From NCBI RefSeq assembly GCF_030272705.1, contig NZ_JARFYM010000013.1:62001-126000 (forward strand): a stretch of 64,000 nt of DNA, given 5' to 3'. Every line of letters starts with the position of its first letter. The stretch's first letter is position 1. The DNA is from Rhizobium mayense (lineage in GTDB: Bacteria > Pseudomonadota > Alphaproteobacteria > Rhizobiales > Rhizobiaceae). Below the pieces are notes generated by a model, which did not search any database, was not told the origin of the DNA, and saw nothing but the letters and a program-made list of their open reading frames with translations. This document shows, in pieces, positions 43,059 through 52,056 of the stretch. The position numbers and the translations under genes are program-made.

Positions 43059-44249
43059 TTATTGAGAGGTCGCGACCTTCTCGGCCAACTGCGGTGCGAC
43101 GACCGCACCGGGGCGGATGCGCTGCAACCCGTTGACGACGATCTTTTCACCGACTTCCAGGCCGTTCTCGATCACTCGCTGCCCGTCGACCAGCGACCCG
43201 AGTTGGACCTGCCGGTAATTGACCTTGTTTTCACCATCAACGACGAAGACGAACTTCTTGTCCTGATCGGTGCCGACTGCGCGGTCGCTGATGACGATCC
43301 TGTTTTCAGCTTTCGGCTGACCCATGCGAACACGCACGAACTGACCCGGGATCAGACGGCCACCTTGATTGTCGAAGACCGCGCGCACCGCTATCGTGCC
43401 GCTGGCGGCATCCACCTCGTTGTCGATGAGCTGCAGCTTGCCCTTGATCGGGGTGCCATCGTCGCTGGTCGTGCCAATCTGGACGGGGATCCGCTCGACC
43501 GGCGGAGCCGCGCCGTCAGTCACCGGGAGCTGCGCGAGCGCCTCGGTGACCGTCTGTTCGCTTGCATTGAAGCTGGCGTAGATCGGATCGACCGATACCA
43601 GCGTCGTCAGCGCGGGAGAAGCGGAGCCTGCGGCAACGAGGTTGCCGACCGTGACTTCGATCTTGCCCACGCGGCCAGCGATCGGAGCGCGAACCTGCGT
43701 ATAGTCGAGGTTCAGCTGTGCCGTCCGCAGGGCGGCTTGCGCTGCCTTCAGATTGGCAGCAGCCTCGGTATAATTGCTGGCGCGCGTATCCATGTCGCTC
43801 TGCGAAATCGTCTTGTTATCGGAGAGCCTCTGACCGCGGTCGACTTCGACCTTGGCGAGATTCAGCTTCGCATCAGCCGCGGCAACTTCCGCCTGCGCCT
43901 GGGCGACGGCCGCCTCATAGGGTGCCGGGTCGATCGTCACCAGCAGGTCGCCCTGCTTGACCAACGCGCCTTCGCGGAAATGCACCGACTGGATGGCGCC
44001 GGACACGCGCGGGCGCACCTCCACACGATCGATGGCTTCGAGCCGGCCGGAAAACTCCTGCCAAGTCGTGATATCGCGCGCCTCGACGGCGGCGACGGTG
44101 ACGGGAATGGCCGGCTTCGCAGCCGGGGCGGCCGCCTCGGTCGCTTGCGCGCCGCGCGGCAAATCCAGATAAAAGGCTGCGCCTGCAACGGCCACAGCAA
44201 CACCCATGCCGGCGCCCCACAGGGCCCAGCGCTTACCGTTGGACTTCAT
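43059..44249 (-). CDS. RND efflux periplasmic adaptor (MexE/AcrA type)
   Basis: The 396-residue membrane-fusion protein has an N-terminal membrane anchor (about 8-28, no lipobox Cys), a lipoyl-like domain (VSGAIQSVHFREGALVKQGDLL), an alpha-hairpin (about 105-180) and the barrel domain. It links the RND pump to an outer-membrane channel. It is the middle gene of the operon hydrolase-like protein, adaptor, pump, read leftwards. Confidence 0.93.
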   Translation of the reverse strand: MKSNGKRWALWGAGMGVAVAVAGAAFYLDLPRGAQATEAAAPAAKPAIPVTVAAVEARDITTWQEFSGRLEAIDRVEVRPRVSGAIQSVHFREGALVKQGDLLVTIDPAPYEAAVAQAQAEVAAADAKLNLAKVEVDRGQRLSDNKTISQSDMDTRASNYTEAAANLKAAQAALRTAQLNLDYTQVRAPIAGRVGKIEVTVGNLVAAGSASPALTTLVSVDPIYASFNASEQTVTEALAQLPVTDGAAPPVERIPVQIGTTSDDGTPIKGKLQLIDNEVDAASGTIAVRAVFDNQGGRLIPGQFVRVRMGQPKAENRIVISDRAVGTDQDKKFVFVVDGENKVNYRQVQLGSLVDGQRVIENGLEVGEKIVVNGLQRIRPGAVVAPQLAEKVATSQ

Positions 44250-44328
44250 GTTAGTCTCTCCTTTTGATCCCGGCTTGGGACACGGGACCGAAAATTCCTA
44301 TCGTCTCGACATCATCAGACTTGGTCGA

Positions 44329-45141
44329 TCAAGCCTGCACATCTTCGACAAACTGCTTGAAACAACAGCAGACATCCTGTTGCCATGACGGCTTGTCTTT
44401 CGACTGCCCGCCATAGATGGTGGGCCAGCCCGTCCCGGCGGGAAGGACTTGCTGGCGAACACGGACGCCGGCCCCTTTCAGGCGACTGCCGTATTCCATG
44501 CCCTCGTCGCGGAGCGGGTCGTCCTCGGCCGTGAGCACCAATGCCGGCGCAAGGCCCGAAAGCCGCGAACAGTATCGAGGCGCCGCATAGGGGTGGCAGA
44601 CACCGCCCAGAAAACCCAGGTAACGGTTCCAACCCTCTGTCCAGCGCTCGCGCATGCCGCTTTCCTCCGCCTGGAGGAAAGACTTCGAACCCATGAAGGG
44701 ATCAAGCAGCGGCGATATCAGCACCTGTCCGTCCAGCGAACCCGGCATCTGATCGCGCGCCTTCAAAGCCACGCCCGCTGCAACATTACCGCCCGCTTCC
44801 TCACCGGCGACAAACAGCAGCGATTTTTTCGCCCCGCCCAGCGCAAGCATGTTCCGCTTGTTGCCGAGATAGGCGAGAATCCCGTAGGCACATTCCAGCA
44901 CCTGCGGAAAGGCATTGTGGTTGCCGCTGCTATAATCCGCAGCAACCACGATCGCACCGGCATCCGCAAGGCTTGCGGCAACCGGTCGGTCAATGGCATG
45001 CTCGGTATCGAGAAAGGCGCCACCATGCAGATAAAGCACGATGGGTGCTGCCTTCTTCATACCTTCGCCGTTGTAGATCCGCGCTGCCACCGGCCCCGTG
45101 GGCACGTTTTCCAGCATCACATCTTTCCACGGCGCGCTCAT
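44329..45141 (-). CDS. Alpha/beta hydrolase-fold protein lacking catalytic residues
   Basis: The 270-residue protein resembles hormone-sensitive-lipase-type hydrolases: the oxyanion motif YLHGGAF is near 37-43 and the strand-acid region LTAEDDPLRDEG is present. The nucleophile elbow, normally GDSAGG, reads GEEAGG (113-118), so Glu replaces Ser. Where a catalytic His is expected, the sequence is LPAGTGWPTIYGG. I read it as a pseudo-enzyme that may bind a ligand or protein. ATG 45141 gives the best N-terminus; the frame is open further upstream. It leads the MexEF-like operon and is divergent from a LysR gene. Confidence 0.8.
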   Translation of the reverse strand: MSAPWKDVMLENVPTGPVAARIYNGEGMKKAAPIVLYLHGGAFLDTEHAIDRPVAASLADAGAIVVAADYSSGNHNAFPQVLECAYGILAYLGNKRNMLALGGAKKSLLFVAGEEAGGNVAAGVALKARDQMPGSLDGQVLISPLLDPFMGSKSFLQAEESGMRERWTEGWNRYLGFLGGVCHPYAAPRYCSRLSGLAPALVLTAEDDPLRDEGMEYGSRLKGAGVRVRQQVLPAGTGWPTIYGGQSKDKPSWQQDVCCCFKQFVEDVQA

Positions 45142-45277
45142 GAACCCACATCCTTGTCTATTCGATCGAACATGATCTCTTCCGAAAGCCGTTTCTACAC
45201 GTTTCGGACCATGTTCCAAATCCCGCGGCCTCAAGCGCCCCATGCCGCGTTGCAACATTCACATCCCCAACATATTG

Positions 45278-45297
45278 TTATTCCGTTCTGAGAATAA
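45278..45297. promoter_or_regulatory. Candidate LysR operator of the efflux operon
   Basis: TTATTC (45278-45283) and GAATAA (45292-45297) form a perfect dyad with an 8-bp spacer in the 233-bp gap between the efflux operon and lysR. Its size and position fit a LysR-type binding site. Confidence 0.5.
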
Positions 45298-45374
45298 GTA
45301 GCCTATATTCGATCAGACTATTCACCAGAACAAACAATCGACCTCTTTTCGCACCGGTCGAAGGGTACCTTGGA

Positions 45375-46286
45375 ATGGACCAGCTATCAGCAATGCGGGC
45401 ATTCGCACGTGTGGTGGAGACAGGCAACTTCACCCGCGCCGCCACAACTCTCTCCATGCCGAAAGCGACGGTGACGACGCTCATCCAGTCGCTCGAGGCG
45501 CATCTGCACACCAAGCTTCTGAACCGCACGACCCGACGCGTCATGGTAACGACAGACGGAGCACTCTACTACGAACGTGCCATTCAGATCCTTTCCGAAA
45601 TCGAGGAACTGGACGGCAGCATCAGCAATTCGCAGAGCCTGCCGAGCGGCCGTCTGCGTGTCGAAATGGCCGGCGCTTTTGCCGATAACATCGTCATGCC
45701 GGCGCTTTGCGATTTTCATAAGCGCTATCCGGACATCCATATCGATCTTGGCGTCGGCGACCGGCTGGTGGATTACCTGGCGGAGAATGTCGACTGCGCC
45801 CTGCGGGCGGGCATGCCGAGCGATCAGTCACTTATTGCCCGGCGCGTCGGAGAGGTGCACCTCGTCACCTGTGCCGCGCCTCTCTACGTCGAAAATTACG
45901 GCATTCCGGAACGGCCGGAAGAGCTGGAGAGCGGCCACCGCGCAGTCAGCTATTTTCGCGCTCAGACCGGACGGACGATTCCATTCGAATTCAATCGCGG
46001 CAACGAATCGCTGGAAATCAGCCCGCGCTACATCCTCTCGGTCAACGACAGCCGGAGCTATGTCAACGCCGCATTGATGGGCCTCGGCATTGCCCAGGCT
46101 CCGAATTTCATGGTTCGCGACGCGCTTGCAAAGGGCGATCTTATCCCCATCCTTCCCGGCTGGACGCGCAGCCCTCTGCCGCTGCATATCGTCTATCCCC
46201 CGAACCGGCACCTGAGCAACAAGGTGCGCGTGTTCGTCGACTGGCTGGCGAAATTGCTTGCTAGGTCTCGCCTCGGGGAGATTTGA
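45375..46286 (+). CDS. LysR-family regulator next to the RND operon
   Basis: The 303-residue protein has a LysR helix-turn-helix (GNFTRAATTLSMPKATVTTL) and effector domain of the broad CrgA/AaeR-like group. It is divergent from the hydrolase/MexEF-like operon, as mexT is near mexEF in Pseudomonas, so it probably controls efflux. The sequence is not close enough to MexT for me to name it so. Confidence 0.9.
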   Translation: MDQLSAMRAFARVVETGNFTRAATTLSMPKATVTTLIQSLEAHLHTKLLNRTTRRVMVTTDGALYYERAIQILSEIEELDGSISNSQSLPSGRLRVEMAGAFADNIVMPALCDFHKRYPDIHIDLGVGDRLVDYLAENVDCALRAGMPSDQSLIARRVGEVHLVTCAAPLYVENYGIPERPEELESGHRAVSYFRAQTGRTIPFEFNRGNESLEISPRYILSVNDSRSYVNAALMGLGIAQAPNFMVRDALAKGDLIPILPGWTRSPLPLHIVYPPNRHLSNKVRVFVDWLAKLLARSRLGEI

Positions 46287-46294
46287 GCCCCAAG

Positions 46295-46322
46295 ACACCT
46301 TCTCCCGCGCGGGAGAAGGTGT
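46295..46322. terminator. Perfect 28-bp palindrome between convergent genes
   Basis: Two 14-bp arms (ACACCTTCTCCCGC and its reverse complement) meet without a loop between the lysR and carboxymuconolactone-decarboxylase-like stops. It may terminate both transcripts or be a short rhizobial palindromic repeat. There is no T-run. Confidence 0.55.
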
Positions 46323-46335
46323 GCGGGCGGTACCA

Positions 46336-46797
46336 TCAGTTCCAGGAGGCTCCTGCCTGCTGCCGGACCGTCGCGTTCAAACGATTCCAGACATTGTCGA
46401 CGGCAATTGAGACGATCAAAGCAGACAGTGCTTTTTCGTCATAATATTTGGCCGCCTCATTCCAGACCTCATCGCTCACGGCGTCCGGCCGATCGGCAAG
46501 CCGGGTCATCGCTTCGCCGAGTGCAAGGGCTGCGCGTTCGGCGTCCGTGAAGTAGGGCATTTCGCGCCAGGCGGAGACGCCGACGATCCGCTCGATCGTT
46601 TCTCCCGCCTTCTGCAGCTTGCGGAAACCCATATCGGTGCAGACGCTGCAGCCATTGATCTGGCTGACGCGCATATGCACGAGATCCATGGTGTTCTCGG
46701 AAACGCCGCGGTCTTTGATCGAGGCGCTGACTGCCAAGAGGGCTTGCAGGGTTTCCGGCAGGTTGACGGCGGGGTTCTTCATGCGGGCTTGCATCAT
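46336..46797 (-). CDS. Carboxymuconolactone decarboxylase/AhpD-family protein (ECF41 partner)
   Basis: The 153-residue protein has the AhpD-like fold with the redox pair Cys50-Cys53 (CSVC) and the His region of this family. Genes of this type are the classic neighbours of ECF41 sigma factors, and an ECF41 gene lies divergently 136 bp away. AAGGAG precedes ATG 46797. It probably acts as a peroxidase or oxidoreductase of unknown substrate. Confidence 0.88.
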   Translation of the reverse strand: MMQARMKNPAVNLPETLQALLAVSASIKDRGVSENTMDLVHMRVSQINGCSVCTDMGFRKLQKAGETIERIVGVSAWREMPYFTDAERAALALGEAMTRLADRPDAVSDEVWNEAAKYYDEKALSALIVSIAVDNVWNRLNATVRQQAGASWN

Positions 46798-46870
46798 TCT
46801 CTCCTTGAGATGTTTTCAGGTGAGCCCAATTCGGGTTCGATCTTGACGACACGGCCCCACGCCGATTCTT

Positions 46871-46897
46871 TGTCACACCAGCTTGGTTACGTTCGTC
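46871..46897 (+). promoter_or_regulatory. Candidate ECF41-type promoter
   Basis: TGTCACA (46871-46877) and CGTC (46894-46897) are separated by 16 bp, which matches the ECF41 promoter consensus as I remember it. It points toward the sigma gene and ends 36 bp before its ATG, suggesting autoregulation. A clear second copy facing the decarboxylase-like gene was not found. Confidence 0.6.
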
Positions 46898-46933
46898 ATA
46901 GGCATGACGGAACGCACGCAAGGAATGTGACCG

Positions 46934-47818
46934 ATGGACGAAAAAAAATGGCAGGCAGAGAAATTCGAGGCAAATCGACCGCATCTGCGCGCGGTCGCCT
47001 ATCGTATGCTCGGCTCGCGCACGGAGGCCGAGGACGCGGTGCAGGAGGCTTGGCTGCGGCTCGGCCGCGCGGATATCTCAGACGTCGAGAATCTCAGCGG
47101 CTGGCTGACAACGGTTACCGCCCGCATCTGTCTCGATTGGCTGCGCTCCCGCAAATCCCGGCGCGAAGAGCCGTTGACCATTCACGTCCCCGAACCGGTC
47201 GTCAGCCATGAAGCCGGCACCGGGACCGACCCGGAGCAGGACGCGCTGCTCGCCGATTCTGTCGGCCTGGCGCTGCTGGTCGTGCTGGAAAAGCTAACCC
47301 CCGCCGAGCGCCTGGCTTTTGTGCTGCATGACATGTTCGACATACCCTTCGACGACATCGCCCCGATCGTCGAACGCACGACGATCGCGACACGCCAGCT
47401 CGCCAGCCGCGCCCGCCGCCGGGTCCAGGGAGCGCCGGTTGCCGCGGAAGCCGATCTCAGCCGCCAGCGCCACGTGGTCGACGCCTTCCTGACCGCCTCG
47501 CGCGAAGGTGACATGCACGCGCTTCTTGCCGTTCTCGATCCCGACGTCGTCTTCCGTGCCGATGCAGTGGCCGCACAGATGGGGTCGCTGGCGGAAATCC
47601 GCGGCCGGTCAGCGGTGGCCGAAACCTTCCGCGGCCGCGCCCAGGGAGCCCGGTCGGCCGTCATCAATGGCGCCGTCGGTGCCATCGTCGTCCTTGGCGG
47701 ACAATTGCGCATCGCGCTCCGTCTCACCGTTGGCGATGATGGCCAGATTATCGGCATCGACGCGATGGCTGATCCCGAGCAACTGCGCAAACTCGACGTG
47801 CTCGTGGTCGATCGGTGA
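46934..47818 (+). CDS. ECF41-group RNA polymerase sigma factor with SnoaL-like extension
   Basis: The 294-residue protein has sigma region 2 (about 13-80, AYRMLGSRTEAEDAVQEAWLR) and region 4 (about 110-165, LTPAERLAFVLHDMF), then a long C-terminal SnoaL-like domain instead of a separate anti-sigma factor. The C-terminal DPEQL near the end resembles the NPDKL motif described for ECF41. In this group the extension itself regulates activity. The divergent AhpD-like gene is its usual target. Confidence 0.9.
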   Translation: MDEKKWQAEKFEANRPHLRAVAYRMLGSRTEAEDAVQEAWLRLGRADISDVENLSGWLTTVTARICLDWLRSRKSRREEPLTIHVPEPVVSHEAGTGTDPEQDALLADSVGLALLVVLEKLTPAERLAFVLHDMFDIPFDDIAPIVERTTIATRQLASRARRRVQGAPVAAEADLSRQRHVVDAFLTASREGDMHALLAVLDPDVVFRADAVAAQMGSLAEIRGRSAVAETFRGRAQGARSAVINGAVGAIVVLGGQLRIALRLTVGDDGQIIGIDAMADPEQLRKLDVLVVDR

Positions 47819-47823
47819 AGGCG

Positions 47824-48585
47824 TCAGCGCATCTGCGTCGGGCTCGTGCCCGTCAGCCGGCGGAACATGGCGATGAAGGCGGAGGCGTTGCTGTAGCCCA
47901 GTTGCGCCGCGATCCGCCGGACCGGTTGACCGGCCTCGATCATCGCCAGCGCCGCGACCAGTTTCAGCCGCTGGCGCCACTCGTTGAATGAAATGCCGAG
48001 ATCGTCGTGACAGCGACGCGAAAGCGTCCGTTCGGTCGTTTTCATCCGGCGCGCCCATTCCGCGAGGGAATGGCGGTCGCCAGGATCGGCCTGCAGCGCC
48101 CTCAGAACCGGCCCGAGCAGCGCATCGTCCGATAGCGGCAAATAGCTCTCGCTGCGCGGTGCCAAACGTATCTGATCGACCAGCACCTGCGCCAGCCGCA
48201 AATCCTCCTCGCTCTTCGGGAGAGTGATGTCGCGAGCCGCGAAATCGGCAAGGATCGCCTTCAGAAGCGGGCTGAGGCCAAGCGTTGCAGGCGCCGGCGG
48301 CAGGTCGGCACAGAGCGACCGCTCCACATAGACGGTGACATAGCGGACGTCGTGCTGGTTCCAGGCCTCGTGTAGCACATCAGGCGGAATCCAGATCGCA
48401 TAATGCGGCGGCGACAGATAACGCACGCCCTGAATATCGAAATCGACCACGCCCGCGAGCGCATAGTTCAACTCGCCCCAGGCCTGGCGCTTGGCGGGAA
48501 AAACCGTGCCACCCTTATAATTCTCCGTCCGGAAGGAGACCGGCTGCGGCGGGTCTCCTTCGATGCGTGGTTCGCGCGCACTCAT
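47824..48585 (-). CDS. AraC-family transcriptional regulator
   Basis: The 253-residue protein has an N-terminal cupin sensor (FPAKRQAWGELNYA, YAIWIPPDVLHEAWN) and a C-terminal double helix-turn-helix (about 155-250, HSLAEWARRMKTTERTLSRR and GYSNASAFIAMFRRLTG). ATG 48585 gives a normal start; the frame is open 52 codons further. It is divergent from an EamA exporter and probably regulates it. Confidence 0.88.
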   Translation of the reverse strand: MSAREPRIEGDPPQPVSFRTENYKGGTVFPAKRQAWGELNYALAGVVDFDIQGVRYLSPPHYAIWIPPDVLHEAWNQHDVRYVTVYVERSLCADLPPAPATLGLSPLLKAILADFAARDITLPKSEEDLRLAQVLVDQIRLAPRSESYLPLSDDALLGPVLRALQADPGDRHSLAEWARRMKTTERTLSRRCHDDLGISFNEWRQRLKLVAALAMIEAGQPVRRIAAQLGYSNASAFIAMFRRLTGTSPTQMR

Positions 48586-48707
48586 GTCCGTAATCCAGTA
48601 CCGATGTCCGAAACTCGCTATATACCAGTAATCAGACAGCCGGTAAAAGCGGGACAACACAATCCCGACCGATCCGATCAGGCCGACCATCCGACAGGAG
48701 GACTGCC

Positions 48708-49670
48708 ATGAGCAGCAACCCGCCCTCTCCCGCCACCTCAATTATGACAAGTGCAGCACTTGCACCGCTTTGCACCGTCCTCATCTGGTCCGGCAACACC
48801 ATCGTCACCAAAGCTGCGTCCGGCGTCATCTCGCCCGGCTCGATCTCCTTTTATCGCTGGCTGCTGGCTTTCGTCGTCCTGCTGCCCTTCGTCGGTCGGG
48901 CCGCATGGCAGAACCGCGCTCTCGTCAAGCAATATTGGCTGAAGCTCGCCACCCTCGGCGCGCTCGGCATGGTCATCTATCAAAGCCTCGCCTATGAGGC
49001 TGCCAAGACCACCTCGGCCGTCAACATGGGCGTGATGTTGGCCCTGATGCCGCTGCTGTCGACGCTGCTCGCGAGCGCATTGGCCGGCGAAAAGCTGACG
49101 GCGGCCAGCCTCGCGGGCGGGGCCATCTCGCTGATCGGCCTGATTTATCTGACGTCCCAGGGCCACCCCGCAACCCTGCTGAATGGCGGCTTTCATATCG
49201 GCGACGGCCTGATGATCATCGCTGTGCTCTCCAATTCGCTCTATGGCGTGATGTTGAAGCGCTGGGCGATGCCCCTTTCCATGTGGCAGCAATTATTCTG
49301 GCAGATCGGCTTTTCAACCATTCTGTTGATCCCGGTCTTCCTGATGGGCGACATCTCGCCGATCACTTCGTCCAATCTGCCGCTGATCCTATACGCAGCC
49401 ATTCCGACATCGCTGGTCGCGCCGCTCTGCTGGATGATCGGCATCCAGAAACTGGGTGCCGCGCGCACCGCCCTCCTCATCAATCTCCTGCCGGTCATCG
49501 TCGCGATCCTCGCCTGGGCAATCCTTCGCGAAGAACTGCACGCCTATCACGCCGTCGGCGGCGCGCTCGCCCTCCTCGGTGTCGGCCTCGGTCTGCGGCA
49601 GGCCAAAATCGCCAAGGGCGAGACGGAGCCGGGCGCCGATCAGGCAGCTTGGGAGACGGAAGAGATCTGA
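48708..49670 (+). CDS. EamA/DMT-family transporter
   Basis: The 320-residue membrane protein has ten hydrophobic segments in two EamA repeats (ALAPLCTVLIWSGNTIVTK at the start). GACAGGAGGACTGCC precedes the ATG. It is divergent from an AraC-type regulator, a common pairing for metabolite or drug exporters. The substrate is unknown. Confidence 0.9.
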   Translation: MSSNPPSPATSIMTSAALAPLCTVLIWSGNTIVTKAASGVISPGSISFYRWLLAFVVLLPFVGRAAWQNRALVKQYWLKLATLGALGMVIYQSLAYEAAKTTSAVNMGVMLALMPLLSTLLASALAGEKLTAASLAGGAISLIGLIYLTSQGHPATLLNGGFHIGDGLMIIAVLSNSLYGVMLKRWAMPLSMWQQLFWQIGFSTILLIPVFLMGDISPITSSNLPLILYAAIPTSLVAPLCWMIGIQKLGAARTALLINLLPVIVAILAWAILREELHAYHAVGGALALLGVGLGLRQAKIAKGETEPGADQAAWETEEI

Positions 49671-49767
49671 CGCTCCGGTCTCTGCGTCGAAACACTTCCC
49701 ATTCGGCCATCGTTCGTTCTACCATGACCGTTATGACTGGAGTCGCCTGAGCAAGAAGGAAACGAGC

Positions 49768-50496
49768 GTGCGCATAGCCCTGGAACCGGTGTCTTCGAGA
49801 ACGACCATCCAAGAGGGCGTATATCAACAGCTGCGCAATGCGCTGATGGCCGGCAATTTCGACCCTGGCCAGACGCTGACCATCGCCTCGCTCGCCGAAA
49901 CATTCGGCACCAGCAACATGCCGGTGCGCGAAGCCTTGCGGAGGCTGGCGGCGGAAAATGCACTGGAGGTCGCGCCGAACGGCTCAGCCCGTGTCCCGAT
50001 CGTCACACTTGCCCGCCTCGACGATCTCTGCCGCGCCCGCATCGCCGTGGAAGGCCTGGCAGCCGAACTCGGCATTCCCAGGCTGACCGCCACCGACATC
50101 GAGACACTGGAGCGCATTGCGACAGAACAGCACGACATCGGCCGCAGCAGCAATGTCTATGAGCTTATGGAGAGGAACCAGCAGTTCCATTTCACCATCT
50201 ACCGAGCCTCCGGCTCGGATGTGCTGTTGCAACTGATCGAAACCCTGTGGCTGCGTTTCGGCCCTTATATGCGCATGTTGTCAGCCTCTGTCGAACCGCT
50301 GATGCGCAGTGGCGAAATCGATCCCGCCGGCCCGCATGTCCCGATCATCGAAGCGCTGAAGGCCGGCGATTTCGCCCGCGCTCGCGATGGCGTCGTCGCC
50401 GATATCCGACGCACCCATGAGATCCTGCGCGACTATTGCCCGGCAACGGAAGACGAACCGCGCGCCAAGGGACCTGCCTCCGCACAGCGGCGATAA
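49768..50496 (+). CDS. GntR-family regulator (FCD/FadR subfamily)
   Basis: The 242-residue protein has a GntR winged helix (TIASLAETFGTSNMPVREALRRL) and an FCD-type helical effector domain. I use the GTG start at 49768, which follows AAGAAGGAAACG; no ATG gives a better N-terminus. It is just upstream of a class V aminotransferase and an HpcH-type aldolase. The gap before the aminotransferase contains probable GntR operators. Confidence 0.87.
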   Translation: MRIALEPVSSRTTIQEGVYQQLRNALMAGNFDPGQTLTIASLAETFGTSNMPVREALRRLAAENALEVAPNGSARVPIVTLARLDDLCRARIAVEGLAAELGIPRLTATDIETLERIATEQHDIGRSSNVYELMERNQQFHFTIYRASGSDVLLQLIETLWLRFGPYMRMLSASVEPLMRSGEIDPAGPHVPIIEALKAGDFARARDGVVADIRRTHEILRDYCPATEDEPRAKGPASAQRR

Positions 50497-50524
50497 GACA
50501 TCCCGGCAGGGGTGATGAATTTAG

Positions 50525-50578
50525 TTGAACCCTCAAATATTTTGTGATCAAATGATCATGATAGTAGTTCTGAACCCT
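50525..50578. promoter_or_regulatory. Candidate GntR operators upstream of the class V aminotransferase
   Basis: Two TGATCA palindromes (50545-50550 and 50553-50558) lie two bases apart and together form a longer dyad. TGAACCCT occurs as a direct repeat at 50525-50532 and 50571-50578 on either side. The site is 20-75 bp before the aminotransferase ATG. Confidence 0.55.
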
Positions 50579-50598
50579 AAATTTGCAGCGAGATCATC

Positions 50599-51879
50599 AT
50601 GAGCGCCTCCCCTTCCCCATTGAAATTTTCCGGCCAGAACAGCTTCCCGGTCGATGAAGTCCGCGCCATGTTTCCGGCTATTCGCAAGGCCGGCGATTTC
50701 GTATTTCTCGACAATGCCGGCGGCGCGCAGGTACCGCAGACGGTGGTCGACGCGGTTGCCAACCATCTCATCGATTACAACGTCCAGCGCATGGCGAAAT
50801 ACCAGCACAGCCAGGGCGTCGACCGCAATCTGGACGAAGCGCGCGAGAGCGTCGCTATGTTGGTCAACGCTTACCGACCCGAAGAAATCTCCTTCGGGCA
50901 GAACGCCACGTCCTTCATCCGCCTGGTAAGTCTCGGCATCGCCAAACTGCTCGGCGAGCGCAACGAGATCGTCATTACCGACATGGACCACGACGCCAAC
51001 ATCGCCACCTGGCTGGCGCTGGAGGCCGATGGCGCCAAGATCGTCTGGTGGCGCATGCGCGAAGACGGCACGCTGCACACCGAAGACTTGAAGCCGCTGC
51101 TGAACGACAAGACCCGCCTCGTTGCCTGCACCGTGACTGCCCACTCCATCGGCACGATCGTCGACGTCGCCACAGTGGGCAAGCTGGCGCATGCGGCCGG
51201 CGCCGAGGTCTTCCTCGATTGCGTCCACTACGGCCCGCATGGCCTGATGGACGTACAAGCCTGGAATTGCGACTATCTCGTCTGCTCGGGCTACAAGAAT
51301 TTCTCGCCGCACATGGGCTTCCTCTGGGGCCGCTATGACGCGCTGGTCAAGCTGCCGACCTTCAAGGAAGACTTCATTCCGGACGTGCCGCCCTACAAGA
51401 TCGAAGTTGGCACCTTCACCTATGAAAACGTCGCCGGCATGAACGCCGCCGTCAAATATCTCGAGGCCCTCGGCCTCCGCTTCCTGCCCGCTGGCACGCA
51501 TACCCGCCGCGAAGCGCTTGCCGCCGCTATGGGCGCGATCCGCGAATACGAGCTGATGCTGTCCCGTGAGATGATCGCAGTTCTGAAGCGTCACGGCGCA
51601 GTGATCTACGGTATTTCCGACGAAGCCAGGCTCGAACAGCGCGTGCCGACCATCTGCTTCAACATGCCGGGTATCACGCCGCAGCAATTCGCCGCCGAAA
51701 TGGGCGAAGCCCGTATCGGGCTGCGCGACGGTCACATGTTCGCCCCGCGCTTGATGAAACGTCTCGGCCTATCCATGGAAACCGGCGCGATCCGTGTATC
51801 CCTGGTACACTACAACAAGGTCGAAGAAATCGCCCGCTTCGAAAAAGTGCTTACCGAAGTCATGGCGCGGCATAAGTAA
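50599..51879 (+). CDS. Class V aminotransferase (cysteine desulfurase-like PLP enzyme)
   Basis: The 426-residue PLP enzyme has the SufS-type fold, with the PLP lysine Lys233 in SGYKNFSPHMG, the Asp-His pair in FLDCVHYGPHG and the DNAGGAQVPQ N-terminal motif. It lacks an obvious mobile-loop cysteine, so it may be a lyase or aminotransferase rather than a sulfur donor. It is controlled, I infer, by the upstream GntR protein. An HpcH/HpaI aldolase gene follows. Confidence 0.85.
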   Translation: MSASPSPLKFSGQNSFPVDEVRAMFPAIRKAGDFVFLDNAGGAQVPQTVVDAVANHLIDYNVQRMAKYQHSQGVDRNLDEARESVAMLVNAYRPEEISFGQNATSFIRLVSLGIAKLLGERNEIVITDMDHDANIATWLALEADGAKIVWWRMREDGTLHTEDLKPLLNDKTRLVACTVTAHSIGTIVDVATVGKLAHAAGAEVFLDCVHYGPHGLMDVQAWNCDYLVCSGYKNFSPHMGFLWGRYDALVKLPTFKEDFIPDVPPYKIEVGTFTYENVAGMNAAVKYLEALGLRFLPAGTHTRREALAAAMGAIREYELMLSREMIAVLKRHGAVIYGISDEARLEQRVPTICFNMPGITPQQFAAEMGEARIGLRDGHMFAPRLMKRLGLSMETGAIRVSLVHYNKVEEIARFEKVLTEVMARHK

Positions 51880-51890
51880 GCCGCGTATGA

Positions 51891-51956
51891 GCGGTGGCGG
51901 GCGCCCGAACAACTCCGCCACCGCAACGCTCCCTGTCGGCCTCAGCTGACAGGGAG
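51891..51956 (+). other. Tandem hairpins after the class V aminotransferase
   Basis: GCGGTGGCGG (51891-51900) pairs perfectly with CCGCCACCGC (51915-51924). CTCCCTGTC (51929-51937) pairs with GACAGGGAG (51948-51956). They lie 12 bp after the stop and may terminate or attenuate transcription into the aldolase gene. No T-run follows. Confidence 0.5.
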
Positions 51957-52056
51957 GCCTGTAAAATACTTCAAGCCTAAAGTGGATTGCTGCTTCGCAG
52001 ATCTGTATTTTCAGTCTATCCGTCTTCGCAGAGATCGTTGGAGAGCGAAGAAATTC

